Shown in pieces: positions 1-7,375 of a stretch of DNA of 7,584 nt (its first letter is position 1; every line of letters begins with the position of its first letter). The translations under genes and the position numbers were made by a program. The notes beneath the pieces were generated by a model that saw only the letters and a list, made by a program, of their open reading frames with translations, was not told the origin of the DNA and searched no databases. This stretch comes from Parcubacteria group bacterium. GTDB lineage: Bacteria > Patescibacteriota > Minisyncoccia > SW-4-49-11. The stretch lies in contig PXDG01000174.1 of the NCBI GenBank assembly GCA_003565105.1, positions 1-7,584 on the forward strand, read 5' to 3'.

Positions 1-88
1 CTATTGCTGCTAATATCCCTATCGCTGCTATGACTAACAGGATTTCTAATAAGGTGAATCCTTTTCTGTTGACTCCCTTTGATTTCAT
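1..88 (-). CDS. Type IV pilin / pseudopilin, N-terminal fragment (runs off the left edge)
   Basis: Reading leftwards from the ATG at 88, the first 29 codons give a basic ten-residue leader ending in KG, followed by FTLLEILLVIAAIGILAAI. This is the class III signal peptide of type IV pilins and related pseudopilins. Prepilin peptidase would cut between Gly10 and Phe11, the mature protein would begin with N-methyl-Phe, and Glu sits at mature position 5 as the assembly rules of the family require. The hydrophobic stretch is both the membrane anchor and the helical core of the filament. The rest of the gene lies outside the window, so major pilin, minor pilin and type II secretion pseudopilin cannot be told apart. 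It has its own promoter about 30 bases upstream and is separated from recJ by 171 bases, so it is probably a separate transcription unit. No Shine-Dalgarno sequence precedes the ATG. Confidence 0.9.
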   Translation of the reverse strand, partial: MKSKGVNRKGFTLLEILLVIAAIGILAAI

Positions 89-117
89 TGTTTTTATTCT
101 TATGTACTAATTCTATT

Positions 118-126
118 ATTATATCA
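118..126 (-). promoter_or_regulatory. Extended -10 promoter for the pilin gene
   Basis: On the minus strand the sequence TGATATAAT is a perfect TATAAT hexamer (118-123) preceded by the TGn extension (124-126). Transcription would start near position 111, leaving a leader of roughly 20 to 25 bases before the pilin ATG at 88. No good -35 hexamer lies 16 to 18 bases further upstream, which is tolerable for an extended -10 site. The assignment rests on consensus and position only. Confidence 0.6.
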
Positions 127-206
127 TATCGTTTTTATATAGATCTCAGAAAAATGTGGATATCTTGCTCTATGCAATGGCCGGGCACATGGGCCAGATA
201 CTACAG

Positions 207-243
207 TTCAGCGTTCTCTCGAGAGAGGAGGGGGATATATACT
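207..243 (+). repeat. Palindromic intergenic element, copy A
   Basis: The gap between recJ and the pilin gene contains a perfect 12-base palindrome, TCTCTCGAGAGA (215-226), followed by GGGGGATA (230-237) and an AT-rich stretch. Read on the plus strand, this order resembles the minus-strand sequence at 7376-7416: a CAG- or CTGACG-type lead-in, a CTCGAGAG core, GGGGGATA, then T/A-rich DNA ending in a TTTG-like run. The two copies are imperfect and lie in opposite orientations. Function is unknown. The palindrome can form a short hairpin, but no U-tract follows directly, so it does not look like a simple terminator for recJ. Confidence 0.4.
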
Positions 244-259
244 CTGCTTTGTAAAAAAT

Positions 260-2113
260 TTATTGCGCTAAATGCGTTGTGTCTGAGCGTCTCATATCCA
301 GTACTTGGAGTTGTAAGGTTCGCTGATCTTTCCACTCATTAATAGTTAATTTACACACAATATCTATAGTGTCATTTTGATATAATGATTCTGAAAGATG
401 CCCCAAACCAAAGCCGATTCCTTTTAACGTTACTGGCACTCCTATGTGACGCTCTGATTGCACTTCAATTTGAATATGCGTTTTTTCCTTTCCTACTAAG
501 CGAAGTGCGTTTAATGTCATCTTTTCTAATAAAAAGACTGGTGTTGGATTTCCTATTCCATATGGAGACAACTTCGTTAGTAAATCATAGGTTGTCCAAT
601 TCACTTCGGAGGCGTCCATACGAGCATCTATCATCAAACTTGGTACCAACATATCTGGAGTGAGTAGATCGTCGGCTTTTTGACGAAAAGCTCGTTTGAG
701 ATCAGACACAGATTCGTCTTTAAAAGACATTCCAGCTGCCTGGGAATGTCCTCCTCCAGCTATTAACAAATGTTTTACGCTGGCTATAATCTGTGCTAAA
801 TCAAAGCCGCGAACACTTCGAAGAGATGCTGAGTTTTTGTGCCCTCTTTTTTGATACAGCACGGTAGGTTTATGATACTTTTCTACCATCCTAGAAGCCA
901 CAATACCAATGACTCCAGCGGGCCAATCCGAGTCTCCCTCAAAGATCACCTTCATCTGAGAGAATCCTTCTCCATAGGAGTTAATTCGATCGTCTACTTC
1001 CTGAAAGACTCGTTCGGTAAGAGCTTTCCGCTCTTCATTCAATTGGTTTAATTCTTCTACGAGTTGTTGAATCTTCCGTGAATCTCTGGCTCGAAACAAC
1101 TCAATAGCATGATTTGCGTGAGCAATACGGCCAGCGGCATTAATCCGTGGAGAAATTTGAAACCCTACGGAATACACACTGACTTCAGGAAGGGATGTAT
1201 CACCTGAATCCATCTCTGAAACTTGTGGTGTAATATTGAGACTTTGTAATAAAGCTTGCATTCCAGGATTTTTACTTTTTGCCAAAACATAGAGGCCATA
1301 TTTCACTAAAATACGATTTTCTCCTACCAACGGAACCATATCTCCAATTGTTCCAACCGCTGCAAAGTCCAAGAACCACTTCTCATATCCTTCTGGGATC
1401 AAATGAGAGTATCCTTTAAATCTCAGTTCTTTCATAAGAGCGGTAGCGGTTTTATAAGCTAACCCTGCTCCACACAAATCTTTAAAGGGGTACGGATCTC
1501 CCGTACGCTTCGGCACTATGATCCCATATGCGGGAGGCATAGTATCGGGAACAGAATGATGATCAACAACGATTACATCAATTCCTTGATCTTGGAGTAC
1601 TTTAATCTGGGCAAAGCTGGTAACTCCACAATCAACAGTTATGACTAAGTCTGGGTTCTCTTGAAGTAAAAACTGTATCGATTCGTCATTCAACCCATAG
1701 CCTTCTTTGGCTCTATCGGGAATATATATGTCCAGATGATCTCGTGGGGTCTCGTCTTCTGACAATCCTGCAATTGCAATAGAATGCATCACCTGATAGA
1801 TTTTACTAATCGATTGATAGAGTATCATAGAGCCACTCACCCCATCTGAATCATAATCTCCAAAAACAATAATTTTTTGTTTTTTCTGTACAGCCTGAAA
1901 TATACGTTCCACCGATTTACGCATATCCTGAATCAAGAATGGATCGTGTAAATCATAAAAATCGACATTGAGAAAATTGTCGATAGCCACCCTATTGGTT
2001 ACTCCTCGATCAAGAAGTAACTGAGCTATAACTTTGGGAAGCTCTGGGTATTGAGCAAGAGCTGTCTCAGATATTTCTGGCGCTACAATCCATTTTTTTG
2101 GTACTACTGACAT
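260..2113 (-). CDS. recJ: Single-stranded-DNA-specific 5'-3' exonuclease RecJ
   Basis: This 617-residue protein has the full RecJ layout. The DHH phosphoesterase core carries motif I with the DYDSDG signature (Asp86, Asp88, Asp90), motif II VTVDCG (Asp161), motif III DHH (184-186) and the later GTIGDMVPL (Asp258). These acidic and histidine residues bind the catalytic Mn2+ or Mg2+. They are followed by SPRINAAGRI (321-330), a helical linker rich in Glu and Leu (about 340-375), the DHHA1 domain with SLRSVRGFDL and GGGHSQAAG (453-461), and a C-terminal OB-fold-like DNA-binding part from about 519. RecJ degrades single strands from the 5' end in RecFOR recombination, mismatch repair and base-excision repair. 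It is slightly longer than the Escherichia coli enzyme, with short insertions near 115-127 and 298-309. The start fits the usual KWxx opening of the family. Only 11 bases separate it from the upstream response-regulator gene, so it is probably last in the operon. Confidence 0.96.
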   Translation of the reverse strand: MSVVPKKWIVAPEISETALAQYPELPKVIAQLLLDRGVTNRVAIDNFLNVDFYDLHDPFLIQDMRKSVERIFQAVQKKQKIIVFGDYDSDGVSGSMILYQSISKIYQVMHSIAIAGLSEDETPRDHLDIYIPDRAKEGYGLNDESIQFLLQENPDLVITVDCGVTSFAQIKVLQDQGIDVIVVDHHSVPDTMPPAYGIIVPKRTGDPYPFKDLCGAGLAYKTATALMKELRFKGYSHLIPEGYEKWFLDFAAVGTIGDMVPLVGENRILVKYGLYVLAKSKNPGMQALLQSLNITPQVSEMDSGDTSLPEVSVYSVGFQISPRINAAGRIAHANHAIELFRARDSRKIQQLVEELNQLNEERKALTERVFQEVDDRINSYGEGFSQMKVIFEGDSDWPAGVIGIVASRMVEKYHKPTVLYQKRGHKNSASLRSVRGFDLAQIIASVKHLLIAGGGHSQAAGMSFKDESVSDLKRAFRQKADDLLTPDMLVPSLMIDARMDASEVNWTTYDLLTKLSPYGIGNPTPVFLLEKMTLNALRLVGKEKTHIQIEVQSERHIGVPVTLKGIGFGLGHLSESLYQNDTIDIVCKLTINEWKDQRTLQLQVLDMRRSDTTHLAQ

Positions 2114-2124
2114 AAAAAAATCTT

Positions 2125-2712
2125 TTAATTCGACACCTTACATCGTTCGCAATCTTTGACAAATTGAAAGAGATCTACATTATCTTCAGAATCACATATG
2201 AGCTGTATCGGGAGCTGTTGATGAGGATAACAATCGTGACAATCAGAACCAAAAAAATCTCTTACAAAAATATCATAATCTGGAGAGTTTGGAGAAATCG
2301 TGAGATGATACACAGGCTTTTTTCCAATTACTTCGGCACGGATCATCGTAACTACTTCATTTGGCGTGTGTTTTCCTCTGGTAATAAATCGATGTACTCC
2401 TAACTTTGCCGCTTCTGCTCTATCTTCTGTTCTCCCAAGATGGCTTGATATAAACACAGGAATCTGAGCGAAATTGGGATGATCTTTCAATTTTTCAATC
2501 AATTCAAATCCACCCATACGAGGCATCACAATACCGGTAAAAATAAGATCGCATCCACCTGATTGCACTCTTTCCCAGGCTTCTTGACCATCCTGAGCCT
2601 GAATAACTTCAAACTCTTCTTCTTGCTCAATACGTTCAGCATACATTTGGCGAGTCAAGTCATCGTCATCAACTACCAAAATTTTATAATTTGAGAGGGT
2701 ATTATTGATCAT
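2125..2712 (-). CDS. Response-regulator-like protein with degenerate receiver and Cys4 C-terminal domain
   Basis: Residues 9-130 of 195 form a CheY-like receiver fold: KILVVDDDD (10-18) supplies the acidic Mg2+ pocket, and the IxMPxMxG loop is present (61-68). However, the phosphoacceptor position, normally Asp in an LLDIxMP context, is Gly60 in DLIFTGIVMP; the codon is GGT, one base from GAT. The conserved Lys near beta5 appears to be Arg112 (FITRG). Ser89/Ser90 stand near the switch Thr/Ser position. Phosphorylation in the usual way is therefore unlikely, and the protein may be a pseudo-receiver working by binding alone. The C-terminal 65 residues are not a known DNA-binding output domain. 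They hold CHDC (158-161) and CERC (188-191), a spacing that suggests a zinc ribbon or knuckle (inference). The gene lies 16 bases after eno and 11 before recJ. No Shine-Dalgarno sequence is seen; TATACT stands 6 bases before the ATG. Confidence 0.88.
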   Translation of the reverse strand: MINNTLSNYKILVVDDDDLTRQMYAERIEQEEEFEVIQAQDGQEAWERVQSGGCDLIFTGIVMPRMGGFELIEKLKDHPNFAQIPVFISSHLGRTEDRAEAAKLGVHRFITRGKHTPNEVVTMIRAEVIGKKPVYHLTISPNSPDYDIFVRDFFGSDCHDCYPHQQLPIQLICDSEDNVDLFQFVKDCERCKVSN

Positions 2713-2728
2713 AAATGTAGTATAGATT

Positions 2729-3988
2729 TTATTGATTTAATCGGGCTTCAATCTCCATCAAGCGATTGTACTTAGACACTCTTTCTGACCGTGCTAAGGC
2801 ACCTGATTTAATGTACTGACAACCAGTTGCCACAGCCAAGTCTGCAATAAACGTATCATTTGTATCTCCACTGCGATGAGACATCATTGTAGTCAGTCCG
2901 TTTTCGTGAGCTAATTGAATGGCTTGCATTGTTTCTGAGAGACTTCCAATTTGGTTTGGTTTAATCAAAACAGCATTACACAACCCTTGATTAATGGCCA
3001 AATGGATACGATTCACATTGGTAACCAACAAATCATCTCCTACAATTTGCATACCTTCAGGAGCATTGTCCATAAACATATTCCAAGATTCAAAATCATC
3101 TTCCGAAAACGGATCTTCTAAGAGATGAATATGATAAGATTCAATCCACTGATAATACATATCAACCAGTTCTTGAGAGGTACGAATCTGTCCTTCTACT
3201 CGATATCCTTCTGATTCTGTGTAAAATTCACTTGCTGCAGCATCCATCGCCAAAAAACAATCTTTTCCAAGCTGATATCCCGCTTCTTGAATCGCCCGTT
3301 CCAATAATTCTAGAGCAAGTTCATTGTGTGGCAATCGTGGAGCAAACCCTCCTTCATCACCTACGGAGACCGTATAATTCTCAGCACTAAGAATAGACTT
3401 CAGAGTGTGGTATATTTCAGATCCTGCACGAACACTTTCTGCAAAAGTTTCTTGTTGTGGCATTAACATAAACTCTTGAATATCTAACCCTGAATCTGCG
3501 TGTTGTCCCCCATTCAGAACATTAAAGCCTGGTTGAGGCATTCGTAAGGTAGCCTCTGGAAAAAAGTCTTCTTGATATACTTGATATAGATATTCATACA
3601 AATCCTTCCCTTCTGAGACAGCACTAGCTCGAGCTACAGCCAGAGAAACTGCTAAAATCGCATTTGCTCCGAGACGAGATTTTTGCTCGGTTCCATCCAG
3701 ATCAATCATCATCCGATCAATTTCTTTTTGATTCAGTGACTCTTGTCCAATCAAAGCGTCTGCCAAGTCACCATTGATATGAGAAACGGCTTTCAAGACT
3801 CCTTTCCCCTTATACCGGCCTTCCTCACCATCTCGCATTTCCACCGCCTCGTGAATCCCTGTAGAGGCTCCTGAGGGCACATAGGCCTTTCCCTGAGATC
3901 CATCAGACAACTCTACCAATGCTGCAGTTGTTGGATTACCTCGTGAATCTAGTACTTCGTACCCATATATTTTAGAAATTGTTGCCAT
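2729..3988 (-). CDS. eno: Enolase (phosphopyruvate hydratase)
   Basis: This 419-residue protein matches enolase from end to end. It interconverts 2-phosphoglycerate and phosphoenolpyruvate in glycolysis, in the cytoplasm. Visible signatures are the mobile loop VPSGASTG (Ser42), NGGQHAD with His163, Glu172 in DIQEF, Glu212 in GDEGGFAP, the Mg2+ ligands Asp249, Glu291 (LLEDP) and Asp318 (GDDL), the catalytic base Lys343 (IKPNQ), SHRSGDTNDT (370-379) and Lys394 in YIKSGAL. All catalytic and metal-binding residues are present, so the enzyme should be active. Length is normal, close to the 430 residues typical of bacteria. It begins 4 bases after the RodZ-like gene and ends 16 bases before the response-regulator-like gene, so it is transcribed with division and repair genes rather than with other glycolytic genes. 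No Shine-Dalgarno motif precedes the ATG; a TATACT hexamer lies 12 bases upstream. Confidence 0.98.
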   Translation of the reverse strand: MATISKIYGYEVLDSRGNPTTAALVELSDGSQGKAYVPSGASTGIHEAVEMRDGEEGRYKGKGVLKAVSHINGDLADALIGQESLNQKEIDRMMIDLDGTEQKSRLGANAILAVSLAVARASAVSEGKDLYEYLYQVYQEDFFPEATLRMPQPGFNVLNGGQHADSGLDIQEFMLMPQQETFAESVRAGSEIYHTLKSILSAENYTVSVGDEGGFAPRLPHNELALELLERAIQEAGYQLGKDCFLAMDAAASEFYTESEGYRVEGQIRTSQELVDMYYQWIESYHIHLLEDPFSEDDFESWNMFMDNAPEGMQIVGDDLLVTNVNRIHLAINQGLCNAVLIKPNQIGSLSETMQAIQLAHENGLTTMMSHRSGDTNDTFIADLAVATGCQYIKSGALARSERVSKYNRLMEIEARLNQ

Positions 3989-3992
3989 ACGT

Positions 3993-4637
3993 TTATTTTA
4001 AGTATACTATTTTTTGGGATACCGAAGGCACATTTTGCCCTCGTTGCGTTTCAAATTGAAGCGGATTCTCTCCAGGGGAAAGATCAACATCAATAGAAAA
4101 GTGCCCATCTGATTCTAGTGTAACCTGCTCACCGTTCAAAGTCAACTTACCTCCAGTATCAACTTTTCCACGTAACACAATCCGAGACTCATTTACATAC
4201 TGAAAATCAGATATATTATCTAAATGTACTTTTGGAGCTCTGACAAATGCAAAGCTTTGATATGACACATAGCCTATGACCATCATCATTCCTGATGCAA
4301 TAAGAGCTCTCCGGAGTGTTCTATCGGTAATCGTCATTCCTCGTAAGAGCCGATCAATATGAATTGGTTTTCTATTCGAAAGTTTCTGTCCTGTTAAAGA
4401 AGTTTCTTGTACATACAGCTTTTCTACTTCCTTGTATTGCAAGTGATACAAATAACACAATCGTTTCAGAGCTTCTTTTGTATCAATAATTTGAGTACGT
4501 GCATATAGTCCTTCTTCAAAATTACGGATAACAGATTCAGGCAAAGATACCTTGGCACTCACCTGCGCTATCGTCAAGCCAGCTTGAGTACGATATTTAG
4601 ATAAGACATAGGCAAGGGGAATATTACTCATCGTCAT
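3993..4637 (-). CDS. RodZ-like HTH membrane protein with C-terminal beta domain
   Basis: The 214-residue protein has three parts. Residues 8-75 are a Cro/CI-type helix-turn-helix domain (AGLTIAQVSAKVSLPESVIRNFEEG), of the kind that in RodZ binds the actin-like MreB rather than DNA. A basic stretch (RRLR-type, around 96-110) precedes a single membrane helix at about 111-132. Residues 137-213 form a small beta-rich extracytoplasmic domain with the pattern LTLNGExVxLESDGxFSxDVxLxPGENPLxF, like Ig-like or glucodextranase-B-like modules. This architecture fits a RodZ-like shape protein, although no mreB is visible here. The first ATG (4637) overlaps the end of ftsK by 14 bases. A second in-frame ATG two codons on (4631) would overlap by 8 and is equally possible. 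GGAG stands 12 bases before the first ATG, which is far for a ribosome site. Translational coupling with ftsK is likely. Enolase follows after 4 bases. Confidence 0.8.
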   Translation of the reverse strand: MTMSNIPLAYVLSKYRTQAGLTIAQVSAKVSLPESVIRNFEEGLYARTQIIDTKEALKRLCYLYHLQYKEVEKLYVQETSLTGQKLSNRKPIHIDRLLRGMTITDRTLRRALIASGMMMVIGYVSYQSFAFVRAPKVHLDNISDFQYVNESRIVLRGKVDTGGKLTLNGEQVTLESDGHFSIDVDLSPGENPLQFETQRGQNVPSVSQKIVYLK

Positions 4638-6843
4638 TCATATGACCATCTCCATACACTTCACGCGGTTTAGACCCCTCAGCAGGACCAACAATTCCCG
4701 CCTCTTCCAAATCATCTAACAATCGAGCTGCTCGAGAGTAACCAATCTTAAGACGACGCTGAAGGAGTGAGGCTGACCCCTTTCCACTTTGAAGCACTAA
4801 TTCTTTTGCTGAATCAAAGAGCTGATCGTCTGAGTCACCTCCTGATTCACTCCCTGACTGATAAAAACTTTTAGGAGCATCAGCTGCGACAATTGAATCA
4901 TTATATTCATACTCTTCTTTCTTTTGATTTTTGAGCCAATCGACGACTGCTTTAACTTCATTTTCAGGAACAAATGGGCCTTGAACTCTCTGAGGCTTGG
5001 CCAAATCCCCCCCAATAAAGAGCATATCTCCGCGTCCCAAAAGCTTTTCAGCCCCCATCATATCTAGCACAGTACGCGAATCAATCTGAGAAGCTACTTG
5101 AAAACTGACCCGAGATGGAAGATTAGCCTTAATCAATCCAGTAATAACGTCAGTAGACGGCCTTTGCGTTGCTAAGACCAAATGAATTCCCACCGCACGA
5201 GCCATCTGAGCAATCCGAACAATCGCTCCTTCTACTTCTTTTTTGTGTGTAGTCATCAAATCAGCCAACTCATCAATAACGACTACAATAAAAGGCATAA
5301 TTTCAATTACTTCTCCTGAATCATCTGTGAGTGATTCTTTGACAATTTTCTCATTAAACGTAAAGATATTTCGAGAACCATATCGAGCTAGCATTTCATA
5401 TCGGCGTTCCATCTCAGTAACACACCAGTTCAAGGCATTCATAGCTTTATCTGGTTGCACGATAGCAGGAACTAATAAATGAGGAATTCCGTTATAGGTT
5501 GATAACTCAACTCTCTTCGGATCAATAAAAATAAACTTCAATCGAGAGGGGGGATTTTTGTAGAGCATTGATAAAATCATAGCGTTGAGCCCCATAGATT
5601 TCCCAGCTCCTGTAGCCCCAGCAATCAAAAGATGAGGCATTTTTTCGAGGGGAAAAATAATCACCTTATTCATTACATCTCGTCCAAGAGCCATCGGCAA
5701 ATGAGAAGTATCTGATTGATAGACTTTAGAATCTAAAATATCCCGTAATTTCACCGTTGCTCTCTTTTCATTGGGAATTTCAATCCCTACATAGGACATT
5801 CCAGGGATAGGTGCTTCAATACGAATGGCTTGTGCTGCCAAAGCCAGGGCGAGATCATTTTGCAAAGCTGTAATACGGGAGAGTTTTACTCCATTTGATG
5901 GACGAAGCATATATCGAGTCACCGTAGGCCCCACATCTACGCTTCCCATATCAACCTCAATACCAAACGTTTGGAGAGTATTTTGGATAATCTTAGCATT
6001 TTTCTTCAAATCACCGCTTTTTGGAGTATCATGAGCATCTCCTGGTTCCAAAAGATCCAGTGAAGGTAAGGCGAAATTCTCCTCCTTCATCCAGTCAGGA
6101 GTCTTATGAGAAGTCACTTCTTTTGATTCAGTAGGAGCTGCAGAAGCTGGTTGAGGAGCAGACGTCTCTCCTAACGAATCATTAAATAACCGCTCTTGTG
6201 GCTCAGAATCTTTCATTCGAGCGTCAACTTCACTCTTGGTCTTGGGAACCGCTACTGTAGAAGATTGTACTTCGTCTTCTGATGAATCAGACTGAAATAG
6301 CTCTACTAAATACCGAAATCCCGCCCCTATTCTCTCAAGCTTAAAGCTATTATTGAGCCCTACAATAATAGTAATCGCCCAGAGAGACAAGATCACCAAT
6401 ATTCCTCCGAAATAGCCAAACAATTGCATTCCAACCCAATAGAGAGATTGCCCAACCCATCCCCCACCTTGACCAGCAGAAGCCCCAGCAATAGCACCTT
6501 CTGAATTACTAAAGTTCATAAAATGAATAAGAGCTAAACTCATCCAAAAGAACAGGTATAAACATATGAATCTCAAGACTCTCATTCCACCTTGGCTCAT
6601 ATGTCGAATTGCCATCGTAGATAAAATAAGAATAGGAACTGAATAGCGAGCAACGCCAAACAAACGAGAAAGAGCGTATTCTATCCATTCACCCACAATC
6701 CCAGCTTGAGAAAACAACGACAAGACAATGACTGTAATCTTGACAATAATAAGAATCCAAATAATCAGGTATTTCACTTCTGATTTAACTTTTGGTTGTG
6801 ATGATTTTTGAGACGAACGAGATTTCTTTTTGGTCCGAGGCAT
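4624..6843 (-). CDS. ftsK: DNA translocase FtsK
   Basis: The 739-residue protein is a full FtsK/SpoIIIE translocase, which pumps chromosomal DNA through the closing division septum. A Lys/Arg/Ser-rich N-terminus is followed by four predicted membrane helices (about 24-44, 65-79, 88-109, 141-163). A low-complexity Ser/Glu/Pro linker (about 184-250) follows and is short compared with E. coli FtsK. The alpha/beta motor has Walker A GATGAGKS (409-416), Walker B ending in Asp524-Glu525 (VVIDELADLM) and ATQRPS (558-563). The C-terminal winged-helix gamma domain (about 675-730; LLQRRLKIGYSRAARLLDDLE) is intact. In known FtsK proteins it reads polar DNA motifs and activates XerCD recombination at dif. 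The gene starts 11 bases after the HIT gene and overlaps the RodZ-like gene. The 11-base spacer before the ATG is pyrimidine-rich (CTCCCCCTTTT), with no Shine-Dalgarno sequence. Confidence 0.97.
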   Translation of the reverse strand: MPRTKKKSRSSQKSSQPKVKSEVKYLIIWILIIVKITVIVLSLFSQAGIVGEWIEYALSRLFGVARYSVPILILSTMAIRHMSQGGMRVLRFICLYLFFWMSLALIHFMNFSNSEGAIAGASAGQGGGWVGQSLYWVGMQLFGYFGGILVILSLWAITIIVGLNNSFKLERIGAGFRYLVELFQSDSSEDEVQSSTVAVPKTKSEVDARMKDSEPQERLFNDSLGETSAPQPASAAPTESKEVTSHKTPDWMKEENFALPSLDLLEPGDAHDTPKSGDLKKNAKIIQNTLQTFGIEVDMGSVDVGPTVTRYMLRPSNGVKLSRITALQNDLALALAAQAIRIEAPIPGMSYVGIEIPNEKRATVKLRDILDSKVYQSDTSHLPMALGRDVMNKVIIFPLEKMPHLLIAGATGAGKSMGLNAMILSMLYKNPPSRLKFIFIDPKRVELSTYNGIPHLLVPAIVQPDKAMNALNWCVTEMERRYEMLARYGSRNIFTFNEKIVKESLTDDSGEVIEIMPFIVVVIDELADLMTTHKKEVEGAIVRIAQMARAVGIHLVLATQRPSTDVITGLIKANLPSRVSFQVASQIDSRTVLDMMGAEKLLGRGDMLFIGGDLAKPQRVQGPFVPENEVKAVVDWLKNQKKEEYEYNDSIVAADAPKSFYQSGSESGGDSDDQLFDSAKELVLQSGKGSASLLQRRLKIGYSRAARLLDDLEEAGIVGPAEGSKPREVYGDGHMNDDE

Positions 6844-6854
6844 AAAAGGGGGAG

Positions 6855-7235
6855 TTATTGCAATCTATAATCATTTTGTATCTGCTCAAATTCACCTGGC
6901 TGAGGCTGATACACATTATTCAAATCTCCTTCTTGATTGATAGGAATTAAATGTATATGTACGTGCTGAATCTGCATCCCCTCAACCATAATAGCAATTT
7001 TTTCACACGGAACTGTAGCTTTGAGTTTTGCGGACACACAGGCGACCATATCCCAGAGTTTATGATAAGTATCCTTATCAAGATCAAACAGATAGTCTAC
7101 TTCTTGATACGGAATGACGAGAGTATGTCCTTTTTGCTTTGGATGAATATCTAACAAGGCAAAGAATTCGCCTGTATCTTCTAAGATAGATCCAGGAATT
7201 TCTCCTATACGGATTCGTGTAAATAAGCTAGCCAT
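6855..7235 (-). CDS. HIT-family (histidine triad) nucleotide-binding hydrolase
   Basis: With the start at 7235 the protein has 126 residues, normal for the HIT family of the Hint/Fhit superfamily. These proteins cleave nucleotide phosphoramidates or dinucleoside polyphosphates. The opening MASLFTRIRIGEIP matches the family's N-terminal LFxKIIxGEIP. KGHTLVIP (35-42) and the histidine triad HVHIHL (91-96) are present; by analogy with Hint1 the middle His93 is the nucleophile. The N-terminal zinc-binding cysteines of some bacterial HIT proteins are absent. The reading frame is open further upstream (to 7331), but those residues do not resemble the family and overlap the predicted promoter, so the start at Met 7235 was chosen; another in-frame ATG at 7265 is less likely. 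It appears to be the first gene of the operon, 11 bases before ftsK. The exact substrate cannot be inferred. Confidence 0.93.
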   Translation of the reverse strand: MASLFTRIRIGEIPGSILEDTGEFFALLDIHPKQKGHTLVIPYQEVDYLFDLDKDTYHKLWDMVACVSAKLKATVPCEKIAIMVEGMQIQHVHIHLIPINQEGDLNNVYQPQPGEFEQIQNDYRLQ

Positions 7236-7269
7236 ACTAATATCAATTTTTATCTTCACTATCATTATT

Positions 7270-7299
7270 AGTGTACTACAAAACTTGGTAGCTTGGCAA
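7270..7299 (-). promoter_or_regulatory. Sigma-70-type promoter ahead of the HIT-ftsK operon
   Basis: On the minus strand TTGCCA (7294-7299; five of six bases match TTGACA) is separated by 18 bases from TACACT (7270-7275; four of six match TATAAT). Transcription would begin near 7263, about 28 bases before the HIT start at 7235. It is the best promoter candidate in the gap between the kinase and the HIT gene and probably serves the whole six-gene run. This is consensus matching only. Confidence 0.5.
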
Positions 7300-7375
7300 C
7301 TCCCTGTATAAGATGAGTTAATCGTAGACACTTCATCATACTCTTCTGAGGACCTAGAAAAACGAATTTCTCAAT

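Noticed and set aside
178..196. TGGCC / GGCCA inverted repeat in the recJ-pilin gap as a terminator
   Set aside because: Five pairs with a nine-base loop and no following T-run on either strand; likely chance.
222..235. FtsK-orienting polar sequence (KOPS/SRS-like) in the G-rich run
   Set aside because: It does not match GGGNAGGG or GAGAAGGG, and the guiding motif in this lineage is not known to me.
258..290. Rho-independent terminator at the end of recJ
   Set aside because: A T-run follows the stop codon on the minus strand, but the only stem before it is a three-pair CGC/GCG, too weak to call.
79..663. Plus-strand open frames of 87 and 92 residues overlapping the pilin, the gap and the end of recJ
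   Set aside because: They lie opposite the convincing minus-strand recJ and pilin reading frames and show no family signature, so they are antisense shadows.
4797..6034. Open frames of 69-79 residues on both strands inside ftsK
   Set aside because: Their composition is what out-of-frame reading of ftsK would give, and the ftsK frame is continuous with all motifs intact.
7236..7331. N-terminal extension of 32 residues on the HIT protein
   Set aside because: The extra residues do not resemble any HIT N-terminus and would place the start upstream of the predicted promoter; the start at 7235 gives the standard family opening.
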